In this document: piece after piece, positions 18,133 to 27,739 of the stretch | How positions within the stretch are numbered: the stretch's first letter is position 1 | Layout of the letters: each line of letters starts with the position of its first letter | Assembly: GCF_003660265.1 (NCBI RefSeq) | Contig: NZ_QXQP01000003.1 | Location: forward strand, 55,459 to 119,458 | Length of the DNA stretch: 64,000 nt | Direction of reading: 5' to 3' | DNA from: Helicobacter mehlei | GTDB taxonomy: Bacteria > Campylobacterota > Campylobacteria > Campylobacterales > Helicobacteraceae | The notes under the pieces: generated by a model | What the model was told of the DNA's origin: nothing | The model's input: only the letters and a program-made list of their open reading frames with translations | The model's database searches: none | Program-made: the position numbers and the translations under genes

Positions 18133-19229
18133 GTGCGTGCGATCAAGGCTTCTTTCTTAGCTAGAGCCAAATCGCTCCTGAGCATGTCTAAAATGAGATC
18201 CTCAATCCCAAATTGGCGTTTCCAACCTAGCTCACGCTCGATCTTGCTAGGATCGCCTAACAATAAATCCACTTCTGTAGGTCTAAAATAGCGTGCATCC
18301 ACACGCAACACAATTTGATTAGGGCTTAAGGGGTGGGTGAAATCCACTAGGGGGCTGGGTTTGAGATCCACCACCACACCCACCTCATCTAAGCCCTGAC
18401 CCTGAAATTCCACGATCACGCCCACCTTTTCAAAGCAAGCGCGTACAAAATCACGGATACTTAAGGTCTTGCCACTAGCAACGACATAGTCTATGGGTGT
18501 GTGGTGTTGCAACATCAAGTGCATCGCCACGACATAATCTTTGGCATGCCCATAGTCGCGTTTGGCATCCAAATTCCCCAAAAACAAGCAATCTTGCAAA
18601 CCATAGAGCAGGCGCGCAATCGCCATGGTGATCTTGCGGGTAACAAAGGTTTCCCCCCGCACAGGGCTTTCATGGTTAAATAAAATCCCATTGAGCGCAA
18701 AAAACCCGTAAGCCTCGCGGTAATTTTTGGTGATGTAGTAGCCATAGAGTTTGGCGGCTGCATAGGGGCTTCTGGGGTTAAAGGGGGTGTTTTCATTCTG
18801 GGGGGTTTGCAGCACTTCTCCATATAGTTCGGAGGTACTGGCTTGGTAAAAACGCGTGTTTTTAAGACCTAGCAAACGCATTGCCTCTAAAATACGCAAG
18901 GTCCCCAACGCATCCACATTGGCCGTATATTCGGGCATCTCAAAAGAAACCTGCACATGGCTTTGCGCGGCTAGATTGTAAATTTCATCGGGCTTGATCT
19001 TGGCAATCAAGGCGATCATGTTAGAGGAGTCGGTCAAGTCCCCATAGTGCAAGAAAAAATGCGCATGGCTACTATGCACATCTTCATAAATGGCATCGAT
19101 TCGGGCGGTATTAAATGAAGAACTGCGTCTTTTAATCCCATGCACTTCATAGCCCAAATCCAATAAATAGCGGGCTAGATAACTCCCATCTTGTCCGGTA
19201 ATCCCAGTAATCAAAGCAACTTTTTTCAT
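18129..19229 (-). CDS. gmd: GDP-mannose 4,6-dehydratase
   Basis: 366 residues; extended short-chain dehydrogenase. It makes GDP-4-keto-6-deoxymannose, the precursor of GDP-fucose used for Lewis-type O-antigen in Helicobacter. Seen: NADP-binding [19 protein letters not shown], the catalytic STSELYGE, and YAAAK (Tyr-x3-Lys). It lies nine bases after manC on the same strand; together they take mannose phosphate to the keto sugar. The next enzyme, GDP-fucose synthase, is not adjacent here. Confidence 0.93.
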   Translation of the reverse strand: MKKVALITGITGQDGSYLARYLLDLGYEVHGIKRRSSSFNTARIDAIYEDVHSSHAHFFLHYGDLTDSSNMIALIAKIKPDEIYNLAAQSHVQVSFEMPEYTANVDALGTLRILEAMRLLGLKNTRFYQASTSELYGEVLQTPQNENTPFNPRSPYAAAKLYGYYITKNYREAYGFFALNGILFNHESPVRGETFVTRKITMAIARLLYGLQDCLFLGNLDAKRDYGHAKDYVVAMHLMLQHHTPIDYVVASGKTLSIRDFVRACFEKVGVIVEFQGQGLDEVGVVVDLKPSPLVDFTHPLSPNQIVLRVDARYFRPTEVDLLLGDPSKIERELGWKRQFGIEDLILDMLRSDLALAKKEALIART

Positions 19230-19238
19230 TTTCTTCCT

Positions 19239-20627
19239 TTAGGGGCGTTTGTAGTCATCTTCTAAGCGTTCAATGTCGCTTTCATCCAAGCGTGCACCGC
19301 ATTGCACTTCTAAAATTGTTAGGGGCTCATGGGTGTCATTGCCCAATCGGTGGATTTGCCCTTGCTTGATGAACACGCTTTCATTGGTGGCCACTTGCAG
19401 GTGTGCATCGCCCACCACCACGCTAGCCACCCCCTCCACAACGACCCAATGCTCGCTTCTGTGTTGGTGTCTTTGCAGACTCAAACGTTTATGGGGCGTG
19501 ATCTTTAGAAGTTTAACCTTAAAAAAGGGGCATTCTAGCAAGACCTCAAAGCTCCCCCAAGGGCGGTATTCTAAGGGGTAGTTATGCACTAACTCAGGGT
19601 ATTTTTGGGCGATCTCTGTAACCAGCGTTGGGAGTTTGTCTAGGTGATCTTGGTGGGCAATGAGCAAGCCATCCTTAGTATCCACCACCACCAAGCCATG
19701 CACGCCCAACAATGTACTAAATTTGTGGCTATAGACATAATTATGCGTGGCTTGCTCAAAAAGCACTGGCTTGGGGGTGTGGGGAGTGTTGTGCTGGCTA
19801 TCCTCTTGTAGGCTTTGCTTCAGACTTGCAAAATGCCCCACATCGCGCCAATTAGCCTTTAGAGGCACAACAAAGAGGTTTGGGCATTTTTGCCACAAAC
19901 ACACATCCACGCTCCCCCCCTCTTGTAAGTCTTGGGTTTGGCATTTGATAATATGGGGTAGGCGTTTAGCTTGTCTAAAGACTTCTTGGCAGGCTTGGAG
20001 CATGTGGGGGACATGTCGGGCGCAGGTTTGCAAAAATACACCCGCCTTAAAGACAAACATGCCACTATTGGTGTAAAAATGCCCGCGCGCCTGTGCTTGG
20101 AGTTGGGCTATCTGGGTGGGGTTGGGTTTTTCTATAAAACCAAGAACGGGGCTAATGCCCTCTTCAAGCGGGGCGCATGTGATCAGGCCATATTGGCTAT
20201 TGGGTTCTTGATCCACCCCAAAGAGCATGGTTTTACCCTCTTTGGCGTGCTGGACTGCAATCTCCAATGCACTTTGGAAGGCGGGCTTGTCCATGAGGTG
20301 ATCGGTGGGGCTTATCACTAAGATTTCCTCTAAATCGCATGCCAAACTTGCTAAGATCAAGGCGTTCATGGTGTTTTTAGGTGCACTCTCCAATAAAAAA
20401 TCAGTGCGATCTTCTAAGTGGAGCGCGCTCATCTCCTCTAGGGCATGGAAGTAATGTGCCTCGTTGCAGACCACTAAAAAACGCGCTTGGGGGTGATCCA
20501 AACGATCTAAAGCCAGACCAAAAAGACTCTTGGAGTCATAGAGTTTTAAAAATTGCTTGGGAAAATGTGAGCGGCTTAAAGGCCACAGCCTTTTCCCACT
20601 CCCTCCGCTCAAAATGACATGCACCAT
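19239..20627 (-). CDS. manC: Mannose-1-phosphate guanylyltransferase / mannose-6-phosphate isomerase
   Basis: 462 residues, type II bifunctional enzyme. The N-terminal half is the nucleotidyltransferase (ILSGGSGKRLWPLSR, FIEKPN), which makes GDP-mannose; the C-terminal 130 residues are a cupin with the isomerase signature (RPWGSFEVLLE, LSLQRHQHRSEHWVVVEG). It is the first gene of the manC-gmd pair and divergent from hugZ. The arrangement matches H. pylori HP0043-HP0044 as I recall. Confidence 0.93.
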   Translation of the reverse strand: MVHVILSGGSGKRLWPLSRSHFPKQFLKLYDSKSLFGLALDRLDHPQARFLVVCNEAHYFHALEEMSALHLEDRTDFLLESAPKNTMNALILASLACDLEEILVISPTDHLMDKPAFQSALEIAVQHAKEGKTMLFGVDQEPNSQYGLITCAPLEEGISPVLGFIEKPNPTQIAQLQAQARGHFYTNSGMFVFKAGVFLQTCARHVPHMLQACQEVFRQAKRLPHIIKCQTQDLQEGGSVDVCLWQKCPNLFVVPLKANWRDVGHFASLKQSLQEDSQHNTPHTPKPVLFEQATHNYVYSHKFSTLLGVHGLVVVDTKDGLLIAHQDHLDKLPTLVTEIAQKYPELVHNYPLEYRPWGSFEVLLECPFFKVKLLKITPHKRLSLQRHQHRSEHWVVVEGVASVVVGDAHLQVATNESVFIKQGQIHRLGNDTHEPLTILEVQCGARLDESDIERLEDDYKRP

Positions 20628-20694
20628 GCCTAACCTTTGTGAAAAAAATAAACAACAGACATCGAATTAACCTGCACATTTGTAAATTTAATGA

Positions 20695-20700
20695 TATAAT
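20695..20700 (+). promoter_or_regulatory. -10 box of hugZ
   Basis: Perfect TATAAT, 34 bases before the hugZ ATG, in a very AT-rich 107-base spacer divergent from manC. The AT-rich block (TTTAATGATATAATAA) might bind Fur, since hugZ is iron-regulated in H. pylori, but the match to a Fur box is only loose. Confidence 0.55.
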
Positions 20701-20734
20701 AAGAAGCCTTAAAAATACTACGAGGAGTTTTTAG

Positions 20735-21631
20735 ATGGATATTAGCTTTATTGTTGATCATATGAACAACAACCATGTGCAAGACATGGAGGCGTTGCTA
20801 GCCAAGTTTGGTCAAGTTAGGGGTGCGCATGGTGTCCGCATGAAAAATGCAGACATGGGTGGCATGGACATTGTTTATATGATAGATGGCAGAGAATCGA
20901 TGTTGCGGATTGATTTTCCGGCCAAAGTTGAGAGTGTTGAGGGCATTAAAGATGCGATTATCGAGATGTGCCGATCAATTGCCAAAACTACAGATATGGA
21001 CGAAGTGCGTGCCGATTTAGAGCGTTTTAGAGAAAGCTTTAGCACCGTTTGCATCGCTAGCTTGAGCCCTGAAAATGAAGTGATCTGTTCTTACAGCGCG
21101 CTTTTGTTTGACGAACAAGATGGCAGGAGGCAATTCTACATTTATGTGAGCGAAGTGGCTGAACACTTCAATAGCATTAAAGCCCACCCTGACAATGTTG
21201 AAATCATGTTCTTAGAAGATGAAGCGACAGCCAAATCTCCCATTTTACGCCGTCGCTTGCGCTACAGAACCCGTGTTACTTTCATGGAGAGAGGTGCGGA
21301 GTTTGATCGTGTTTATGATAACTTCATCCAAAAACATGGCAAAGGTCGTGGTTTAGAAACCATCCGCCACATGCAAGATTTCCACCTCATCAAACTAGAC
21401 TTCATCAAAGGTCGCTTTGTAAAAGGTTTTGGACAAGCTTACGACATTGATGCGCATGGCAACATCACCTATGTAGGCAGCAAAGGCAATCCACACGCCA
21501 TGAAAGATCGCAGAGATCACAGCGTGGATCGCCATCCAGAACACCCCCATGGACACCCACACGCCGATCGCCGTGATCGCCACGAACATCCCCATAAAGA
21601 TCATGGGAGAGATGAACGCATCAGCCACTAA
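20735..21631 (+). CDS. hugZ: HugZ-type haem oxygenase with histidine-rich C-terminal tail
   Basis: 298 residues. HugZ is a split-barrel (FMN-binding-like) haem-degrading enzyme that frees iron from haem in Helicobacter. The N-terminal half is an accessory domain; the split-barrel part includes ASLSPENEVICSYSALLF, FYIYVSEVAEHFNSIKAHP, RRLRYRTRVTF and the haem-side segment KGFGQAYDIDAHGNITYVG. H. pylori HugZ ends soon after this point (about 250 residues). Here the chain continues for 47 more residues with 12 histidines among Asp, Arg and Pro (HPEHPHGHPH and similar), a likely metal-binding tail. ACGAGGAG precedes the ATG. A rho-independent terminator follows the gene. Confidence 0.9.
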   Translation: MDISFIVDHMNNNHVQDMEALLAKFGQVRGAHGVRMKNADMGGMDIVYMIDGRESMLRIDFPAKVESVEGIKDAIIEMCRSIAKTTDMDEVRADLERFRESFSTVCIASLSPENEVICSYSALLFDEQDGRRQFYIYVSEVAEHFNSIKAHPDNVEIMFLEDEATAKSPILRRRLRYRTRVTFMERGAEFDRVYDNFIQKHGKGRGLETIRHMQDFHLIKLDFIKGRFVKGFGQAYDIDAHGNITYVGSKGNPHAMKDRRDHSVDRHPEHPHGHPHADRRDRHEHPHKDHGRDERISH

Positions 21632-21639
21632 TGCACCTT

Positions 21640-21668
21640 GCCCCTTCGGGGGCTCTCGATTTTTTGGT
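21640..21668 (+). terminator. Rho-independent terminator after hugZ
   Basis: GCCCC-TTCG-GGGGC stem-loop (21640-21653) with a stable TTCG loop, then a T6 run starting at 21661. It stops the hugZ transcript before rpsB. Confidence 0.75.
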
Positions 21669-21753
21669 TTTTAGTTTCTGTTTTTCAAATCCCGCACACG
21701 CTTTAGCTTAAAGTGATCGTCAGAGCGTGGAGGCAAACTTTAAGGAGTAAAGA

Positions 21754-22542
21754 ATGATCACCATGAAAGATTTATTGGAATGTGGGGTGCATTTTGGACA
21801 CCAAACACGGCGTTGGAATCCTAAGACGGCGCGCTTTATCTTTGGTGTGCGCAAGAATATCCACATCATAGACTTGCAAAAAACTTTGCGGTACTTCCGC
21901 TACACCTATAACATCGTGCGTGATGCTAGCGCAGAGGGCAAAACCATTATGTTTGTGGGCACCAAAAAGCAAGCCAGCGATGCGCTCAAAGAATATGCCA
22001 TGCAGGTCAATGTCCCCTATGTGAATTACCGCTGGCTAGGCGGGATGCTAACCAATTTTAGCACTATTAGAAAATCCGTGCGCAAATTAGAGATCATGGA
22101 AGAGATGGAGAGTAGTGGGCAGATCGACTTGCTCACCAAAAAAGAAAAGCTCATGATCTTGCGCAAAAAAGAGAAATTAGAAAAATATTTGGGTGGGGTG
22201 CGCCACATGAAAAAAATGCCCGATATGATGTTCATTGTGGATGTGGTGAAAGAAAAAATCGCGGTGGCAGAGGCGCGCCGATTGGGTATCCCCATCATCG
22301 CCCCCTTAGACACCAATTGCGATCCCGATTTGGTGGATTACCCGATCCCGGGCAATGATGATGCGATTCGCTCTATTCGGCTTTTTTGTAAAGAAATGGC
22401 AGAGGCGATCACTGAGGGGCGCGAGTTGGTGGGGCGATCCACAGAAGAAGTTGAGGAAGTCGAACACGCTAGTGAGTTAGAACAAGCAGAGTTACTAGAA
22501 GAATTGCAATTAGAAGGAGGGCAAGATGAGCACACAAATTAG
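21754..22542 (+). CDS. rpsB: 30S ribosomal protein S2
   Basis: 262 residues. Start motif [23 protein letters not shown] is typical of bacterial S2, as are [10 protein letters not shown] and [12 protein letters not shown] [21 protein letters not shown]. It forms part of the small subunit head near S1. AAGGAG precedes the ATG. It overlaps tsf by 17 bases, the common rpsB-tsf operon. The C-terminal tail is strongly acidic. Confidence 0.97.
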   Translation: MITMKDLLECGVHFGHQTRRWNPKTARFIFGVRKNIHIIDLQKTLRYFRYTYNIVRDASAEGKTIMFVGTKKQASDALKEYAMQVNVPYVNYRWLGGMLTNFSTIRKSVRKLEIMEEMESSGQIDLLTKKEKLMILRKKEKLEKYLGGVRHMKKMPDMMFIVDVVKEKIAVAEARRLGIPIIAPLDTNCDPDLVDYPIPGNDDAIRSIRLFCKEMAEAITEGRELVGRSTEEVEEVEHASELEQAELLEELQLEGGQDEHTN

Positions 22543-23593
22543 TGCCACCCAAGTCAAGCAACTACGGGAAATGAGTGATGCGCCGATGATGGATTGCAAA
22601 AAAGCGTTGGTGGAATGTGGGGGGGATTTGGAAAAATCTTTAGAATACCTGCGCCAGAAAGGCTTGAGCAAGGCGATTAAAAAGGCAGATAGGTTGGCTA
22701 GCGAGGGTGTGGTGGCTTTAGAGGTGAATGAAGCCCAAGCCACCATGTTGGAGATCAATTCTGAAACCGATTTTGTTGCCAAGAACGATCATTTTAAAGC
22801 CCTTGTGAGCAAAAGCCTAGAGGTGGCTAAATCTTCTAACGCCCAAAGCGTGGAAGAACTCTATCAGGCTTCTATGGGGGGTGAAAAATTCCAAGATTAT
22901 TTGCACAGCGCGGTGGCCAAAATTGGAGAAAATATTGTGGTGAGGCGTTTGGCCCAAGTGAGTGCGCAAAAACAGGAGGCATTACATGCCTATTTGCACG
23001 CTAACCAACGCGTGGGCGCGATCATCAAGATCGCCCACAAAGACCCCAAAAATACACCCGCTTTAAGGGAATTGGCCCGCCAAATTGCCATGCATGCTGC
23101 TGCGATGAAACCCGTTGTGCTCGATCACCATGCCTTTAGCCCCGAATTTATTGCCCAAGAAAAATTAGCCTTAGTGGCTGAACTAGAAAAAGAAAATGAG
23201 GAATTCAAACGTTTGGGTAAGCCTTTAAAGCATATCCCTAAGTTTGTGAGTATGGCGGAGCTCACCCCCGCGGTGCTCCAAGCCCAAGAAGAGGAATTTA
23301 AAGCACAACTTAAAACAGAGGGTAAGCCCGAGAAAATCTTTGATAAGATTTTGCCCGGCAAGATGGAACGATTCATTGCCGATAACACGCTTTTAGATCA
23401 ACGCCTCACTTTATTGGGGCAGTTTTTTGTCATGGATGATAAAAAAACCATTGCACAAGTCCTCCAAGAAAAAGGCGCGCAACTCCATGATGATTTGGTT
23501 ATCGGTGCTTATGTGCGCTTTGAAGTGGGCGAGGGTGTGGAGAAAAAGAGCGGGGATTTTGCCGCTGAAGTAGCCGCCCAAATGCAAGGCTAG
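22526..23593 (+). CDS. tsf: Elongation factor Ts
   Basis: 355 residues. It exchanges GDP on EF-Tu. The N-terminal UBA-like domain and TDFVA motif are seen ([34 protein letters not shown]), followed by the two core subdomains and a C-terminal region ending [11 protein letters not shown]. The start lies inside rpsB, with GAAGGAGGG upstream. Two bases separate it from metK. Confidence 0.96.
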   Translation: MSTQISATQVKQLREMSDAPMMDCKKALVECGGDLEKSLEYLRQKGLSKAIKKADRLASEGVVALEVNEAQATMLEINSETDFVAKNDHFKALVSKSLEVAKSSNAQSVEELYQASMGGEKFQDYLHSAVAKIGENIVVRRLAQVSAQKQEALHAYLHANQRVGAIIKIAHKDPKNTPALRELARQIAMHAAAMKPVVLDHHAFSPEFIAQEKLALVAELEKENEEFKRLGKPLKHIPKFVSMAELTPAVLQAQEEEFKAQLKTEGKPEKIFDKILPGKMERFIADNTLLDQRLTLLGQFFVMDDKKTIAQVLQEKGAQLHDDLVIGAYVRFEVGEGVEKKSGDFAAEVAAQMQG

Positions 23594-23595
23594 TC

Positions 23596-24744
23596 ATGGG
23601 GGCTTATCTTTTCACCTCCGAATCGGTTACAGAGGGGCATCCAGACAAAATGGCGGATCAGATCAGTGATGCCATTTTGGACTACATTATTGAGCGCGAC
23701 CCGCATGCGCGCGTGGCATGTGAAACCTTGCTAGCTAATGGATTTTGCATCATCACTGGTGAGCTCAAAACCCGCGTCTATGCCCCCATGCAAGAGATCG
23801 CGCGCTCTGTGGTCAAAAACATTGGTTATACCGATGCGCTCTATGGCTTTGATTACCGCAGTGCAGCCGTACTCAATGGGATTGGCGAACAGAGTCCAGA
23901 TATTAATCAAGGCGTGGATCGCGCCGATGGGGAGGTGGGTGCGGGCGATCAGGGGCTGATGTTTGGTTATGCGTGTGATGAGACTCCTGCTTATATGCCC
24001 CTAGCCATCCACCTAGCCCATGCCATCACCTCCGGGCTAGCCAGTGCTAGAAAAAGCGCGACCTTGCCTTTTTTACGCCCCGATGGAAAAGCACAGGTTA
24101 CTATCCGCTATGAGGGATATAAACCCGTGGGGATCGACACAATTGTGATCTCCACCCAGCACAGCCCCGAGATCGATCAAAAACGCCTACGCGAGGCGGT
24201 GATTGAAGAGATTGTCTATAAAGTCCTGCCCAAAGAGTTTTTAAACGACAATATTACTTACCATATCAACCCGACCGGGAAATTTGTCATCGGCGGTCCT
24301 CAAGGCGATGCGGGTTTAACCGGGCGCAAAATCATCGTGGATACTTATGGGGGGAGTTGCCCGCATGGGGGCGGGGCATTTAGTGGGAAAGACCCCTCGA
24401 AAGTGGATCGCAGTGCAGCCTACATGGCACGCTACATCGCCAAAAACTTGGTGGCTAGCAAGGTCTGTTCGAGAGCCACCGTGCAACTGGCCTATGCCAT
24501 TGGGATCGTCGATCCCGTATCAGTGTATATCAACACCCACAACACCAGCAAGCACAGCCCAGAAACCCTAGAGGCTTGCGTGCGCACTCTTTTCAAACTC
24601 ACACCCAAGGGGATCATGCAAAGTTTAGATCTCTTGCGTCCCATTTACAGACCCACCGCCACTTACGGGCATTTTGGGCGTGAAGGCTTTAGCTGGGAGC
24701 AAACCGATAAAACCCAAGCCATTCAAGAGTTTTTGGGTGAATAA
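23596..24744 (+). CDS. metK: S-adenosylmethionine synthetase
   Basis: 382 residues. It makes SAM from ATP and methionine in the cytoplasm. Signature motifs are [31 protein letters not shown] and [18 protein letters not shown]. It follows tsf with a two-base gap, so rpsB-tsf-metK are one operon. It converges on the nickel ABC genes with only 17 bases between stops. Confidence 0.96.
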   Translation: MGAYLFTSESVTEGHPDKMADQISDAILDYIIERDPHARVACETLLANGFCIITGELKTRVYAPMQEIARSVVKNIGYTDALYGFDYRSAAVLNGIGEQSPDINQGVDRADGEVGAGDQGLMFGYACDETPAYMPLAIHLAHAITSGLASARKSATLPFLRPDGKAQVTIRYEGYKPVGIDTIVISTQHSPEIDQKRLREAVIEEIVYKVLPKEFLNDNITYHINPTGKFVIGGPQGDAGLTGRKIIVDTYGGSCPHGGGAFSGKDPSKVDRSAAYMARYIAKNLVASKVCSRATVQLAYAIGIVDPVSVYINTHNTSKHSPETLEACVRTLFKLTPKGIMQSLDLLRPIYRPTATYGHFGREGFSWEQTDKTQAIQEFLGE

Positions 24745-24761
24745 GGGGAACTAACCACCCA

Positions 24762-25403
24762 TCACTCCACCAACCTCCCCCCCTCGATCACAAGGTGGCG
24801 GGTGAAGTATTTTTGGGCGATGGCTTTGTCATGCGTGATGGCGATCATGGTGGTTTTGTAGCGTGCTTGGTAAGCCATCAACACCTCCATGATCTCGTAT
24901 TTCAAATTCTTATCTAGCGCGCTGGTGATCTCATCTAAGAGCAAGACTTGTGGTTTGATGAGCATGGCGCGCGCAATGCCCAGTCTTTGTCTTTCACCAC
25001 CACTCAGCTCACTAGGGTAGCGTTCTAAAAGTGCGGGAGCTAGTTTTGCTTGATGCATGATTTCTGCTAAATCCTCTTGGATGCCAAAACGGTGGCACAC
25101 ACTACTTAAAAGGTGCTTGACTAATTTAGCCGGGTTGAGTGCACTTAATTGATCTTGAAAAACATATTGGATTGCTTTTCTAAATGCTTTTTCTGGGAAA
25201 TCTAGGATATTCTTTTGATCGCATAAAATTTGCCCGCTATTAAAACTCTCTAACCTAGCAATGCACTTAGTGAGCGTGCTTTTGCCACTCCCGCTACTCC
25301 CCATTAACGCCACACTTTCCCCACTTGACACGCAAAAGCTAATGTTTTTTAAAATCGCGTAATTGCCATAGGATTTTTCCAAGTGCTGGATTTCTAAACT
25401 CAT
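24762..25403 (-). CDS. nikE: ABC transporter ATP-binding protein, nickel/peptide type (NikE/OppF position)
   Basis: 213 residues, a short Opp/Dpp-family ATPase without the usual C-terminal oligopeptide domain. Walker A GSSGSGKST, Q-loop QYVFQDQLSALNP, signature LSGGERQRLGIARAM and Walker B VLLLDEITSALD are complete. It is the last gene of a five-gene operon; it starts four bases inside the previous gene. Assignment to nickel rests on family resemblance to the Helicobacter NikZ-OppBCDE system and on nixA next door. Confidence 0.75.
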   Translation of the reverse strand: MSLEIQHLEKSYGNYAILKNISFCVSSGESVALMGSSGSGKSTLTKCIARLESFNSGQILCDQKNILDFPEKAFRKAIQYVFQDQLSALNPAKLVKHLLSSVCHRFGIQEDLAEIMHQAKLAPALLERYPSELSGGERQRLGIARAMLIKPQVLLLDEITSALDKNLKYEIMEVLMAYQARYKTTMIAITHDKAIAQKYFTRHLVIEGGRLVE

Positions 25404-26014
25404 GAAAAATACCCCATTTTATCCCCAAAATAAGTCATCCGCCCACTCTCTAGCACCAAAACCTCTTCACAGAGTGCGTAAGCGACCTCTTCATCGTGGG
25501 TGATCACCAGCCTTTGGGTTTCTAATTGCAAGAGTAATTCAATGACACTCTTAGTATTGGCACTATCTAGGGAGCTAGTAACCTCATCTAATAAAAGAAT
25601 TTTAGCCTCTAGGGCGAGATTGAGCGCAATTTGGATACGGCTTGCCATGCCCCGACTAAGCTCATAGGGGTAGAGCTCCCATACCTTAGGGGGGATGTTC
25701 AGCCGTTCAAAAATAGGCTGTATGTGGGTGAGTCTGTCCTTTAAGACCATTTGGAAAGTGTCCTTGATCTTAAGGTAGGGGAAAAAGCAACTGATACAAT
25801 CTTGGAAAACATAGCTCGCCCGCCCCTTGGTGGCAAGCTTGCTATATTGGGCTTTGAGGTGGTGGGGCAAAATGCCGCAGATGGCTTTAGCCAGCGTGCT
25901 TTTGCCACTCCCGCTACTCCCCAAGATTGCCAAATGCGCTTGCGTGCTGAAACTCACATCGTATAAAATTTGGTTTTTGGGGGCAAAGATATTTAAATGC
26001 GCAATCTCAACCAT
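25400..26014 (-). CDS. nikD: ABC transporter ATP-binding protein, nickel/peptide type (NikD/OppD position)
   Basis: 204 residues, also short. Walker A GSSGSGKSTLAKA and Walker B ILLLDEVTSSLD are intact, but the signature motif is unusual (LSRGMASRIQIA rather than LSGGMxQR). A 31-base stretch over Walker A is identical in DNA to the same region of the next ATPase gene. It overlaps the permease gene by eight bases. It probably pairs with the downstream ATPase as a heterodimer, a reason why one signature may drift. Confidence 0.75.
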   Translation of the reverse strand: MVEIAHLNIFAPKNQILYDVSFSTQAHLAILGSSGSGKSTLAKAICGILPHHLKAQYSKLATKGRASYVFQDCISCFFPYLKIKDTFQMVLKDRLTHIQPIFERLNIPPKVWELYPYELSRGMASRIQIALNLALEAKILLLDEVTSSLDSANTKSVIELLLQLETQRLVITHDEEVAYALCEEVLVLESGRMTYFGDKMGYFS

Positions 26015-26798
26015 GTTTTTGCACCCGTTCCCCCAAGAGCATTAAACCAAAGACAATCCCAAAAACAGCCAATCCGGGGGTTAAAACCAGCCACCACACC
26101 CCCGTAAAAATGGCTTGAGAGGCTTCATTGAGCATGTTACCTAGACTGGCCTCCCCCACCATCAGCCCCAAACCAAAGAAACTCAGCAAGGCCTCCGCAC
26201 TAATGGCATGCGCGCAAGTATTGATAAAGAGCACAAAAACACTGCTTTTAGCCACAGGCAAAATTTGATCAAACATGATTGCCAAACGCCCCGCCCCCAA
26301 AGCCTTTTCATTCAAAATAAACTCGCGAGTGGCAATATTGCTAAATTCGTCATAGATCACCTTAGCTACACTCCCCCATGAAAACACCGCTAAAAGCAAA
26401 CTTAAGCCCAACATGCCAAAGGCGCGCTGGTTAAACGCGCTAAAAAGCAAGATAAGCAAGAGATTGGGTAGGGACAAAAACCCATCCAAAAAACGCAAAA
26501 GCAAGGATTGGATCATTTTGGGTGCATTGAGGGCCAGGAAGGCATAGGCAAAGGCGATGATCATAGCCAACACCCCGCTTAAAAGTCCGATGAATACGGA
26601 GGTTCTCAGTGCAAAGAAGAGCCGTGAGAGTTCATCACGCCCTAAAAAATCTGTGCCTAGGAGGTGTTTGCCACTGGGGGGGAATTTGAGCTGGGCTAAA
26701 TCTACTTGGGTGGGATCAAAGGGGGCTAAAAAGGGGAGCAAAAAAAGCACCCCTAAGAGGAGCGCACCAAAAATAAGAAATTTTTTCATGCTTGCCAT
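26007..26798 (-). CDS. nikC: ABC transporter permease, nickel/peptide type (NikC/OppC position)
   Basis: 263 residues, inner-membrane subunit. One N-terminal membrane segment (FLIFGALLLGVLFLLPFLA), the LLGTDFLGRDELSRLFFALR stretch typical of DppC/NikC, about five further membrane segments and the BPD loop (EALSFFGLGL-type EALLSFFGLGLMVGEASLG). It overlaps both neighbours, so the operon is tightly coupled. Confidence 0.78.
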   Translation of the reverse strand: MASMKKFLIFGALLLGVLFLLPFLAPFDPTQVDLAQLKFPPSGKHLLGTDFLGRDELSRLFFALRTSVFIGLLSGVLAMIIAFAYAFLALNAPKMIQSLLLRFLDGFLSLPNLLLILLFSAFNQRAFGMLGLSLLLAVFSWGSVAKVIYDEFSNIATREFILNEKALGAGRLAIMFDQILPVAKSSVFVLFINTCAHAISAEALLSFFGLGLMVGEASLGNMLNEASQAIFTGVWWLVLTPGLAVFGIVFGLMLLGERVQKHG

Positions 26799-27739
26799 CT
26801 AGGGTTTAAAATTTTAGCCATGATCTCTACGACGAGATTAAAGAGCACGACGACGATTGTGCTGAGTAAAATGATGCTGAGGGCTAGGGGGTAGTCCTTA
26901 CTCAAAAGCGCGTTAATGGTAGTGCTCCCCAAGCCCCCAATAGAAAATACGCTCTCTACAATGTAAGTCCCTCCCAAAATCCCCGCCGCATTGGCTCCAA
27001 AGTAGCTAATGATGGGGAGCAAGGAATAGCGCAACACTAATCTAAATTGGATGATTTTTTCACTCACCCCCCATGAACGGTAGCTAGTCACAAAAGGTTC
27101 TTGCAAACTCTCTAGCACCACGCTGCGCACCAAGCGTGTATAAATTGCCAAATGCGAAAGTGTGAGCGTGGCAATAGGCAAGATCATGTGAGTTGCTAGA
27201 TCGCCCAAACTCTCATCACCCCCTAATTCATAGACTCCCGAGCTGGGCAAAACCCCTAAAAGGACGCTAAAAAACATGATGAGGATCGAGCCTAGCCAAA
27301 AATTGGGGATACTAAAAAACCCCAAAGTAACTAACATCACCCCCCTATCCAGCCAAGAGCCCTTGAATAACGCGCTTAACACCCCCAAGATGACAGCCAG
27401 CACAAAACTGAGGATAAAACTTGTCAGTCCTAGAATCAAAGTATAGGGCAGACGGGCTTTAATAATAGCTACTACACTCTCCCCGCTCGCAAAACTAACG
27501 CCAAAATCCCCATGTAAGCTTTGGTTTAGCCACACCAAATAGCGCACCCACAAGGGGCGATCCAGCCCCAGATTGGCGATCATGCGCGCCTTGATCGCTG
27601 GGTTAAGGGCTTGGATGCTATCCCCATAAACCCCAGCAACCACATTGGCACTCGAGAAGTTCAACATCACAAAGATCACAAAACTAAAGATAAGCAAGAG
27701 GAGCAAAGCCCCCCCTATTCTCTTAACCCAAAAAAGCAC
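26786..27739 (-). CDS. nikB: ABC transporter permease, nickel/peptide type (NikB/OppB position)
   Basis: 317 residues, DppB/NikB family. Signal-like first membrane segment, the extracytoplasmic loop with LGLDRPLWVRYLVWLNQSL, the family core PYTLILGLTSFILSFV, and the loop YTRLVRSVVLESLQEPFV with SYRSWG. It overlaps the binding protein's stop by one base and the next permease by 13. Confidence 0.8.
   Translation of the reverse strand: MLFWVKRIGGALLLLLIFSFVIFVMLNFSSANVVAGVYGDSIQALNPAIKARMIANLGLDRPLWVRYLVWLNQSLHGDFGVSFASGESVVAIIKARLPYTLILGLTSFILSFVLAVILGVLSALFKGSWLDRGVMLVTLGFFSIPNFWLGSILIMFFSVLLGVLPSSGVYELGGDESLGDLATHMILPIATLTLSHLAIYTRLVRSVVLESLQEPFVTSYRSWGVSEKIIQFRLVLRYSLLPIISYFGANAAGILGGTYIVESVFSIGGLGSTTINALLSKDYPLALSIILLSTIVVVLFNLVVEIMAKILNPRWQA

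Noticed and set aside
20680..20710. Fur box upstream of hugZ
   Set aside because: The AT-rich block matches the consensus too loosely to report as a site.
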